Shown piece after piece: positions 22,753 to 29,384 of a stretch of 29,384 nucleotides of DNA. The first letter of the stretch is position 1, and each line of letters starts with the position of its first letter. The DNA is from an uncultured Eubacteriales bacterium. GTDB taxonomy: Bacteria; Bacillota; Clostridia; Oscillospirales; Acutalibacteraceae. Made by a program: the position numbers and the translations under genes. The stretch spans positions 1 through 29,384 of the forward strand of contig CAJTXF010000030.1 of the NCBI GenBank assembly GCA_910580045.1, written 5' to 3'. The notes below the pieces were generated by a model. The model ran no database searches. It had not been told where the DNA came from and saw nothing but the letters and a program-made list of their open reading frames with translations.

Positions 22753-22783
22753 CCGCCCGGCGGTATACCGCCGGGCGGCTTTT
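22753..22783 (+). terminator. Perfect 26-nt palindrome plus T-run inside the operon (attenuator-like)
   Basis: Positions 22753-22778 form an exact palindrome centred on GGTATACC with GC-rich arms, followed by CTTTT. It looks like an intrinsic terminator after the hypothetical gene. But the RBS of GH127 enzyme 2 begins within about 5 nt of the T-run and there is no room for another promoter. The downstream genes must therefore be reached by read-through or through relief of the hairpin. Confidence 0.6.
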
Positions 22784-22794
22784 GAGGTGAAAGT

Positions 22795-24828
22795 ATGGAT
22801 AAGAAAAATTTCAGCAGGCCCATTGACATCAAGAACATAAAGGTCACAGACAGCTTCTGGCACAGCTTCCAGGAGACTGTGCGCCGGGAGGTCATCCCCT
22901 ATCAGTGGGAGGCCCTGAACGACCGGGTAGAGGGCGCTGCCCCCAGCTTCTGTATGCACAACTTCCGGGCCGCGGCCCGGCTGATGGCAGAGAAAAAATC
23001 CCAGCCGGATTTCCAGGAGCCAGCCTATGCTTACCGGGGCTTTGAGACCCTGCCCCAGGATTCCGGGCACCCGGAGCCAGACAAGTTCTATGGTTTCGTG
23101 TTCCAGGATTCGGACTTTTACAAGTGGGTGGAGGCTGCCGCCTACTCCCTTTCCAGCCACCCGGACAAGGAACTGGAGGCCACTGTGGACGAGGCAATTG
23201 ACCTGGTCTGCGCCGCCCAGCACGACACTGGGTACCTGGACACCTACTATATTCTGAACGGCATGGATTGTGCCTTTACCAACCTGAAGGACCACCACGA
23301 ACTGTACTGCCTGGGCCATCTGGTGGAGGCTGCTGTGGCCTACTATCAGGCCACAGGAAAGGACAAGCTGCTGGGGGCTGCCTGCCGGTATGCGGACTAT
23401 GTGGACAGCCGGTTCGGGCCTGAGCCGGGGAAGCGCAAGGGCTATCCGGGCCACGAGATTGCCGAGATGGCCCTGGTGCGCCTGTACCAGGCCACCGGGG
23501 AGGAGAAATATTTGAAGCTGGGCAAGTTTTTTGTGGACGAGCGGGGCGCCTCCCCCAACTACTTCCTTGTGGAGGACAGGGAGCGGGCCGCTCGCGAGGG
23601 CAGGCCCGCCCCTGGAGAGGATATTGCCTCCTACAGCTATTATCAGGCGGACAGGCCGGTCCGGGAGCAGGAGGAGGCCGTGGGCCACGCGGTGCGGGCA
23701 GGGTATCTCTACTCCGGCATGGCGGATGTGGCCAGGCTCACCCAGGACGAGGAGCTGTTCACTGCCTGCCGCAGGCTTTGGGACGAAATCGTCCGGGAGA
23801 AGCTGTACATCACCGGAGGCGTGGGAGGCACTGTCCACGGGGAGGCCTTCTCCTACCCCTTTGATTTGCCCAACGACACGGCCTATTCGGAGACCTGCGC
23901 GGCCATTGCCCTGGCTTTCTTTGCCCGGCGGATGCTGGAGGCCGAGCCAAAGGGAGAGTATGGGGATGTGATGGAGCTTGCCATGTACAACACGGTGCTC
24001 AGCGGTATGGCCCTGGACGGCAGGAGCTTTTTCTACGTGAACCCTCTGGAGGTGAACCCCGCTGCCTGCCACGCGGACGCGCGCCTGCGCCATGTGAAGC
24101 CTGTGCGCCAGCCCTGGTTCGGCTGCGCCTGCTGCCCGCCCAATATTGCCAGGATTGTGGGCTCAGCGGCCAGCTATGCCTTTACGGAGAACGAAAGCAC
24201 CCTGTTCACCCATCTCTATATGGGCGCTGAGCTCACTGCCCGGAACGGCCTGGGCCTTACCTTGGAGAGCAGGCTGCCCTGGGAGGGCTGGGCCCGGATG
24301 ACGGTCCATACCGCCAGGCCTGGGGGATACACCCTGGCTTTCCGGGTGCCGGGCTGGTGCAGGGCGCCCAGGTTCATTGGGCCAGAGGGCATAGGGCAAA
24401 TCCAGAAGGACGGCTATGTCTACTTCACCGGAGAGTGGAAGGACGGGGATACAGTCACCATTGAGCTGCCCATGGACATCCGGCTGATGGGGGCCAATCC
24501 CCGGGTCCGGGAGGACATAGGGCAGGCTGCCGTAACCTGTGGGCCTTTCTGCTACTGCCTGGAGCAGGCGGACAATGGCCCGGATTTGCATCTCTGCCGG
24601 GTGGACGCCAATGCCCTGGGCAGTGCCAGAGCAGGCGAAACCATCATCAGCGGCCAGAGCGTGTCCATGCTGGAGCTTCCCGGGTTCCGGCAGGAGCTGG
24701 CTCCGGCTGGACCCCTGTATGGGGAGTATGCCCCGGCCAAGGAATCACCTGTCACTCTCAGGTTCATCCCCTACTATGCCTGGGCCAACCGGGGCGAAGG
24801 CGAAATGCGGGTCTGGGTGAGAGTTTAA
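22795..24828 (+). CDS. GH127 beta-L-arabinofuranosidase, HypBA1-like (enzyme 2)
   Basis: A 677-aa GH127 enzyme that matches the characterised Bifidobacterium HypBA1 type. Its predicted active-site residues are E350 in HGEAF, E366 and C368 in SETC, and C446-C447 in GCACCPPN; the 16-residue spacing between the glutamates and the CCPPN motif fit HypBA1 (E322, E338, C340, C417, C418). These enzymes remove terminal beta-L-arabinofuranose, for example from beta-1,2-linked arabinobiose of hydroxyproline-rich plant glycoproteins, using a zinc-bound cysteine nucleophile. There is no signal peptide, so it acts inside the cell. RBS GAGGTGA precedes the ATG. The kinase gene starts 12 nt after the stop. 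Confidence 0.94.
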   Translation: MDKKNFSRPIDIKNIKVTDSFWHSFQETVRREVIPYQWEALNDRVEGAAPSFCMHNFRAAARLMAEKKSQPDFQEPAYAYRGFETLPQDSGHPEPDKFYGFVFQDSDFYKWVEAAAYSLSSHPDKELEATVDEAIDLVCAAQHDTGYLDTYYILNGMDCAFTNLKDHHELYCLGHLVEAAVAYYQATGKDKLLGAACRYADYVDSRFGPEPGKRKGYPGHEIAEMALVRLYQATGEEKYLKLGKFFVDERGASPNYFLVEDRERAAREGRPAPGEDIASYSYYQADRPVREQEEAVGHAVRAGYLYSGMADVARLTQDEELFTACRRLWDEIVREKLYITGGVGGTVHGEAFSYPFDLPNDTAYSETCAAIALAFFARRMLEAEPKGEYGDVMELAMYNTVLSGMALDGRSFFYVNPLEVNPAACHADARLRHVKPVRQPWFGCACCPPNIARIVGSAASYAFTENESTLFTHLYMGAELTARNGLGLTLESRLPWEGWARMTVHTARPGGYTLAFRVPGWCRAPRFIGPEGIGQIQKDGYVYFTGEWKDGDTVTIELPMDIRLMGANPRVREDIGQAAVTCGPFCYCLEQADNGPDLHLCRVDANALGSARAGETIISGQSVSMLELPGFRQELAPAGPLYGEYAPAKESPVTLRFIPYYAWANRGEGEMRVWVRV

Positions 24829-24840
24829 GGAGGTAACCGC

Positions 24841-26409
24841 ATGAATCAGAAGAACACATATTTAGGCATGGAGTTGGGCTCCACCCGTATTAAGGCAGTG
24901 CTGATTGGGGAGGACTTTGCCCCCATCGCCTCTGGCGCCCATGACTGGGAGAGCCATCAGGAGGGGGGATACTGGACCTACAGCCTGGAGGAGATTTGGG
25001 CCGGGCTGCGGGAGAGCTATCAGAACCTGGCGGCGGACTATAAAGCTAAGTTTGGCGAGGACCTGACCTCTGTTGGAGCCATCGGCATCTCTGCCATGAT
25101 GCACGGCTATATGGCCTTTGACAGGGCTGGGGAGCTGCTCACTCCTTTCCGCACCTGGCGGAACACCACCACCGGGGAAGCGGCGGAAAAGCTCACAGAG
25201 CTGTTTGGATTCAACATCCCTCAGCGCTGGTCCGTGGCCCACCTGTACCAGGCCATGCTGAATGGGGAGGAGCACGTCTCCCAAATAGACTACCTGACCA
25301 CTTTGGCTGGCTACCTCCACTGGCAGCTCACTGGGGAGAAGGTGCTGGGCGTGGGGGATGCCAGCGGCATGTTCCCAATTGACAGCGGGAACTTGGACTA
25401 TGACTGCGCTATGCTGGCCAAGTTTGAAAAGCTGTCCGCCGGGAAGCCCTGGCGCCTCCGGGATATTCTGCCCAAGGTGCTGGCCGCGGGGAAGGACGGG
25501 GGCCGTCTCACCCAGGAGGGGGCCAAGCTCCTGGATGTGAGCGGCAAATTGCAGCCGGGCATCCCCTTCTGCCCGCCGGAGGGGGACGCGGGCACAGGTA
25601 TGACCGCCACCAACGCGGTTGCCCAGCGCACGGGGAACGTGTCTGCCGGGACCTCTATCTTTGCCATGGCGGTGCTGGAAAAGCCCCTGGGAGGCTGCTA
25701 TCCGGAGATTGACATGGTGACCACCCCCGCCGGCAAGCCTGTAGCCATGGTCCACTGCAACAACTGCACCTCTGATTTGGATGCCTGGGTGGGCCTGTTC
25801 CGCCAGTTCGCCGGGGCCATCGGCGCGGAGCTGAGCAAGCCCGCGGCCTATGATATCCTTTATGAGCTGGCTCTGTCCGGCCAGCCGGACTGCGGGGGCC
25901 TGGTGAATTTCAACTACTTTGCCGGAGAGCCGGTCACTGGCCTGGATGAGGGCCGTCCCCTGTTCCTGCGCCGGCCTGGGGGCATGAGCCTGGAGAACTT
26001 TATGCGGGCCCAGATTTCTTCCGCCATGGCCGCGCTGAAAATCGGGATGGATATCCTTTTTGAGAACGAGCATGTGGGCCTGGATAAGCTCATGGGCCAT
26101 GGGGGCCTGTTCAAGACCCCGGTGGTGGGCCAGAGGCTTATGGCTGGGGCCATGAACGTGCCTGTCACTGTGATGGAAACCGCCGGAGAGGGCGGGCCCT
26201 ATGGCATGGCCCTGCTGGCAGCCTATTTGGTGGCCAAGGCGGAAGGGGAGAGCCTGGAGGGATTTTTGGAGAGCCGGGTGTTTGCCCAATCCAAAAGCTC
26301 CTGCATTGCCCCGGACGCTTCTGACGCGGCAGGCTTCCGGGCGTATACAGAACGGTATAAGGCCTGCCTGCCGGTAGAACGGGCAGCGGCAGAGGCATTG
26401 AAGCTGTGA
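24841..26409 (+). CDS. FGGY-family carbohydrate kinase, probable L-ribulokinase
   Basis: A 522-aa FGGY kinase with two actin-like halves. The phosphate-1 loop is MELGSTRIKAV (10-20); the sugar-binding stretch includes SAMMHGY (84-90) and TWRNT (105-109); the catalytic aspartate is D249 in PPEGDAGTG; the second phosphate loop is GNVSAGTS (265-272); the adenosine region is GHGGLFKTPVVGQRLMAGAM. It belongs to the Firmicutes group that differs from classical AraB. Placement between a beta-L-arabinofuranosidase and araD makes L-ribulose the most likely substrate; xylulose is the alternative. RBS AAGGAGGT. No isomerase gene is beside it. Confidence 0.88.
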   Translation: MNQKNTYLGMELGSTRIKAVLIGEDFAPIASGAHDWESHQEGGYWTYSLEEIWAGLRESYQNLAADYKAKFGEDLTSVGAIGISAMMHGYMAFDRAGELLTPFRTWRNTTTGEAAEKLTELFGFNIPQRWSVAHLYQAMLNGEEHVSQIDYLTTLAGYLHWQLTGEKVLGVGDASGMFPIDSGNLDYDCAMLAKFEKLSAGKPWRLRDILPKVLAAGKDGGRLTQEGAKLLDVSGKLQPGIPFCPPEGDAGTGMTATNAVAQRTGNVSAGTSIFAMAVLEKPLGGCYPEIDMVTTPAGKPVAMVHCNNCTSDLDAWVGLFRQFAGAIGAELSKPAAYDILYELALSGQPDCGGLVNFNYFAGEPVTGLDEGRPLFLRRPGGMSLENFMRAQISSAMAALKIGMDILFENEHVGLDKLMGHGGLFKTPVVGQRLMAGAMNVPVTVMETAGEGGPYGMALLAAYLVAKAEGESLEGFLESRVFAQSKSSCIAPDASDAAGFRAYTERYKACLPVERAAAEALKL

Positions 26410-26425
26410 GAGAGGAGGAAAAACA

Positions 26426-27115
26426 ATGCTGACAGAGCTGAAGGAGCGGGTGTGCGAGGCGAATCTTCTGCTGCCCAAGCACGGCCTGGTGACCTTTACC
26501 TGGGGCAATGTGTCCGGGGTTGACCGGGAGAAGGGCCTGATGGTCATCAAGCCCTCTGGGGTAGAGTATGACGGCATGAGCCCCCAAGATATGGTGGTGG
26601 TGGATTTGGAGACCGGCAAGCGGGTGGAGGGCCAGTGGAAGCCCTCCAGCGATACGGACACCCATCTGGCCCTGTACCGGGCTTTTCCCAAGCTGGGGGG
26701 CGTGGTGCACACCCACAGCCGGTGGGCCACCACCTTTGCCCAGGCAGGCCGGGCCATCCCGGCCATGGGCACCACCCAGGGGGATTACTTCTATGGGGAC
26801 ATCCCGTGTACACGGAAAATGACCCCGGAGGAAATTGGGGGCAGCTATGAGCTGGAAACCGGGAACGTGATTATCGAGACCTTCCAGGGCATGGAGCCCA
26901 TGGACATCCCCGGGGTGCTTGTACACAGCCACGGCCCCTTTGCCTGGGGCAAGGACCCCTTGAACGCGGTACACAATGCGGTGGTAATGGAGGAGGTTGC
27001 TTTTATGGATTGGCACACCATGCTGCTGAATCCAGAGAGCGGCCGGATGCAGCAGGAATTGCTGGACAAGCATTATCTGCGCAAGCACGGGGCAAACGCC
27101 TATTACGGACAGTAA
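26426..27115 (+). CDS. araD: L-ribulose-5-phosphate 4-epimerase
   Basis: A 229-aa class II aldolase-fold epimerase that converts L-ribulose-5-phosphate to D-xylulose-5-phosphate. The metal ligands can be placed: H95 and H97 in VVHTHSRW, and H169 in VHSHGPF, with D76 in SSDTDTH corresponding to the E. coli active-site aspartate. The phosphate-binding TWGNVS (25-30) and KPSG (42-45) are intact. RBS GAGGAGG lies before the ATG. It is 16 nt after the kinase and is followed by a 93-nt spacer with a hairpin. This gene ties the operon to L-arabinose. Confidence 0.97.
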   Translation: MLTELKERVCEANLLLPKHGLVTFTWGNVSGVDREKGLMVIKPSGVEYDGMSPQDMVVVDLETGKRVEGQWKPSSDTDTHLALYRAFPKLGGVVHTHSRWATTFAQAGRAIPAMGTTQGDYFYGDIPCTRKMTPEEIGGSYELETGNVIIETFQGMEPMDIPGVLVHSHGPFAWGKDPLNAVHNAVVMEEVAFMDWHTMLLNPESGRMQQELLDKHYLRKHGANAYYGQ

Positions 27116-27119
27116 GAAC

Positions 27120-27156
27120 CTGTATTCATAGGGGTGTCCATCCGCTGTGAATACAG
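27120..27156 (+). other. Intercistronic hairpin between araD and the lyase gene
   Basis: CTGTATTCA (27120-27128) pairs perfectly with TGAATACAG (27148-27156) around a 19-nt loop. No T-run follows, so it is unlikely to be a terminator. AGGGG in the loop (27130-27134) is complementary to CCCCT downstream (27165-27169), which would make an H-type pseudoknot. It may set lyase expression or mRNA processing. Confidence 0.45.
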
Positions 27157-27208
27157 AATCTAAGCCCCCTGGCATATGCAGGAAACCATATCGGAAGGAA
27201 GAAAGCCC

Positions 27209-29215
27209 ATGGAGCAAAAGGAGTTTTTCCAGGCAGTGCAGCCCAATTACCCGGTGGATTTTTCCGCTGTGGCGGCCTTGATTAAGGGGAAGTACCGGGA
27301 GACATTCGCGCGAATCCTGCGTACAGCGGAGGACGCGGCGGCAAACCGGTTTGCCCCCCATCTGCGCTGGGATTTGGAGCAGGCCGGCAGGCCGGTGGAG
27401 TTTGGGGAGGAGATTGACTGGCTGTACCAGCCCGGGGAGGATTCAGAATTCACCTTCGCTTTGAACCGGATGAAGTTCTGGGTCTGCATGGGCCAGGCCT
27501 ATCAGGTGACTGGGGAAGAAAAATACGCCCAGGCCTTTGCCCGCCAGCTCTGCCACTGGGTGGATTGTGTGCCCAGAGAGGACGCTGCCTGTGAAAAGGC
27601 CTGGCGCACCCTGGAGGCGGGTATCCGCATGGCAGTGTGGAGCAAGGCCATCGGCTATTTTAAGGGCAGCCCTGCCCTGACAGCGGATGTGCTGGAGCGC
27701 TATCTCTCCTCCATGACAGCCCACGCGGAGTACATTATGTCAGTGTGGAACTCCTATCATCTGATGAGCAGCCAGGGAGTGATGGCCAGCCACGGCCTGT
27801 TCGCGGCAGGGTGCGCCCTGCCCCCCAGCGAGCGTACTGGGGAGTATCAGCGGGAGGCTGTGCGCAGGCTGTACCAGGAGATGAAAATGCAGGTCTACCC
27901 GGATGGTATGCAGTGGGAGCAGTCTCCCATGTATCACAACCAGGTGCTGCGCTGCTGCCTGGATGTGGTGCTCCGCGCCCAGCGGGCGGGCTTTGCCCTG
28001 CCCAGAGGGTTTGAGGAGACTGTGTTCCGCATGGCCCGGGCCAGCCTGGCCTGGCAGAAGCCGGACGGCTGTGAGCCCCTGGTGGGGGACAGCGAGGGCA
28101 TTGACCAGCGGGATTTGATGACCCTGGCTGCAGCCATGTATCATGACAGCGAATTGAAGTTTGCGGGATATCCCACCCTGGATTATGACACCCTGTGGGA
28201 GCTGGGCGCGGAGGACGCGGCATTTTATGCCGGGCTGACGGCCTGCCAGCCAGACTGCAGGGATTTTGCCCTGGGAGAGAGCGGAAACTTCATCTTTCGC
28301 TCTGACTGGGGCGAGGACGCGGTCTGGGCCCGGTTCCACTGCGGGACCCTGGGCGCGGGCCAGGGCCACGCGGACCAGCTCCACTTTGACATTGCGGCTT
28401 ATGGTCAGGACATTTTGACCGCCCCGGGCCGGATTGCCTATGGGGACAGCCCCAGCCAGAGGGAGTTCAGGAACCCGGATGTTCACAGCAGCATTTTGGT
28501 AGACGGCGGGGACTTCTGTCTCTATAAGGACAGCTGGGAGTGCGCTAAGCTGAGCCGGGCAGTCAACCAGCATTTTTATACAGACGGGCAGTATGGCTAT
28601 ACAGAGGGCGGGCATCTGGGCTATTATGGCCGGGGCGTGTTTGTGAACCGGCGGATGGTGTACCTCAAACCCGATGTGTTTGTCATCATTGACGAGTTCT
28701 ATGCCAGTGGGACCCATCAGTATCAGCAGTTTTTCTATTGGGGCGAGGGCGGCACAGTCCGGCAGGAGAAGGGCGTGACTTATTGGCAGGGCAAAACCGC
28801 CTGTGCTTCCCTGCGGCTGATTTCCGCCCAGCCCATGCTGACTGAGCTCCGGCAGAGCCGGGCGGCCAGGCGCAGTAACGCTGTGCAGGAGAATACGGTG
28901 TTGGAAACCGTCTGCGCTGGAGAGGGCTTTGTATCCGTGTTCACCGTGATTTCCGTGGACAGGGCCGGCGCTCCAGGCCCGCTGACTGCGGAGAAGCTGC
29001 CGGTGCGCTCCAGCTTTAAGAATACCACCTTTGGGGACAGGCAGGTTGAGGCACTGCGCATCACCAAAGACAGACGCAGCTGGGTGCTGGTGGTGGCCCA
29101 TGAGGAGTACGCCGGCCCCACAGATACCTTCTGCGCAGGAGGCTGCAAGGGCTTTGGAGGCGTGGTGGTCTTCGCAGACGACGAGACGGAGATTGGAGCA
29201 GTTTTGGCCAGATAG
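27209..29215 (+). CDS. Heparinase II/III-like polysaccharide lyase family protein
   Basis: A 668-aa protein with an (alpha/alpha) toroid N-terminal part and the heparinase II/III beta-sandwich C-terminal domain. Motifs include WRTLEAGIR (132-140), WNSYHLMSS (180-188), EQSPMYH (237-243) and the C-terminal signature GHADQLHFDIAAYGQDIL (386-403). Likely catalytic residues by family analogy are N181, H184, Y242 and H387. Such enzymes cleave uronic-acid-containing chains by beta-elimination; the substrate here cannot be named. No signal peptide is present, which suggests it works on imported oligosaccharides. I chose the ATG at 27209 with GGAAGGAAG upstream; an ATG at 27176 lacks an RBS. Last gene of the operon. 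Confidence 0.85.
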   Translation: MEQKEFFQAVQPNYPVDFSAVAALIKGKYRETFARILRTAEDAAANRFAPHLRWDLEQAGRPVEFGEEIDWLYQPGEDSEFTFALNRMKFWVCMGQAYQVTGEEKYAQAFARQLCHWVDCVPREDAACEKAWRTLEAGIRMAVWSKAIGYFKGSPALTADVLERYLSSMTAHAEYIMSVWNSYHLMSSQGVMASHGLFAAGCALPPSERTGEYQREAVRRLYQEMKMQVYPDGMQWEQSPMYHNQVLRCCLDVVLRAQRAGFALPRGFEETVFRMARASLAWQKPDGCEPLVGDSEGIDQRDLMTLAAAMYHDSELKFAGYPTLDYDTLWELGAEDAAFYAGLTACQPDCRDFALGESGNFIFRSDWGEDAVWARFHCGTLGAGQGHADQLHFDIAAYGQDILTAPGRIAYGDSPSQREFRNPDVHSSILVDGGDFCLYKDSWECAKLSRAVNQHFYTDGQYGYTEGGHLGYYGRGVFVNRRMVYLKPDVFVIIDEFYASGTHQYQQFFYWGEGGTVRQEKGVTYWQGKTACASLRLISAQPMLTELRQSRAARRSNAVQENTVLETVCAGEGFVSVFTVISVDRAGAPGPLTAEKLPVRSSFKNTTFGDRQVEALRITKDRRSWVLVVAHEEYAGPTDTFCAGGCKGFGGVVVFADDETEIGAVLAR

Positions 29216-29250
29216 AAGCGCCCTGCCGGGCTCTCAGAACAAGCAAAAGA

Positions 29251-29290
29251 CCAGCCTGCCGCTGTCAGCGGGGCTGGCCTTTGTGTTTTC
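29251..29290 (+). terminator. Terminator of the arabinoside operon
   Basis: CCAGCC pairs with GGCTGG and CCGCT with AGCGG (29251-29277), with a 2-nt bulge and a 3-nt loop, followed by CCTTTGTGTTTT. It starts 36 nt after the lyase stop. I see nothing identifiable in the remaining bases to 29384. Confidence 0.7.
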
Positions 29291-29384
29291 CGTTGGAAGG
29301 GCTTAGAGTCTGTTTGAAACCTCCAAAACACTGTCTGTTTTGCCCAGAAATGGTGTTTTCAGCGTCAAAAATCCTCGAAAGGCG

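Overview
The window is a GC-rich, gene-dense chromosomal segment of a Gram-positive anaerobe, most likely a gut Clostridia lineage such as Oscillospiraceae/Ruminococcaceae. The evidence is the strong AGGAGG-type ribosome binding sites, the TTGNNN-17-TATAAT promoters, the Clostridia-type exonuclease, YfiH, radical SAM and FGGY proteins, and a cell wall synthesis gene set predicted to use meso-diaminopimelate. The taxonomic call is inference. I see no rRNA, tRNA, transposase, phage gene or CRISPR array.

Left block, plus strand (1-6770): typA (ribosome-associated GTPase), a fused DEDDh exonuclease/YfiH protein, a PflA-like radical SAM protein overlapping it by 4 nt, then a separate EamA transporter / CHAP-like protein / GNAT operon that ends at a bidirectional terminator.

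Central block, minus strand (6816-19823), read right to left. A promoter at 19795-19823 with a folded leader drives M18 aminopeptidase, alpha/beta hydrolase, GNAT and a GH13 glycosidase fused to a second GNAT domain, ending at a clear terminator. A second promoter drives yhhN-like and murE. Then come a GyrI-like protein, pepC, a methyltransferase, murF and a tandem GNAT-fold protein. The gaps on both sides of murF, and the gap in front of the GyrI-like gene, carry a family of hairpin-forming intergenic repeats. The two copies beside murF are inverted relative to each other, and their stems differ in sequence while keeping pairing.

Right block (19865-29290): a sugar-degradation locus arranged around a 422-nt divergent control region. 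To the left is one GH127-type beta-L-arabinofuranosidase. To the right are an unrecognised protein, a second GH127 enzyme, an FGGY kinase (probable L-ribulokinase), araD, and a heparinase II/III-like polysaccharide lyase. The control region has three well-formed promoters and a 17-nt palindrome (TTGGTAT-ATG-ATACCAA) over one -10 box. None of the degradative enzymes shows a signal peptide, so short arabinosides are probably imported and then dismantled in the cytoplasm: arabinose release, isomerisation by an araA not present here, phosphorylation, and epimerisation to xylulose-5-phosphate. A lyase in this operon suggests the imported glycan also contains uronic acid. This locus, the GH13-GNAT fusion and the murF-flanking repeats are the most interesting parts of the window.
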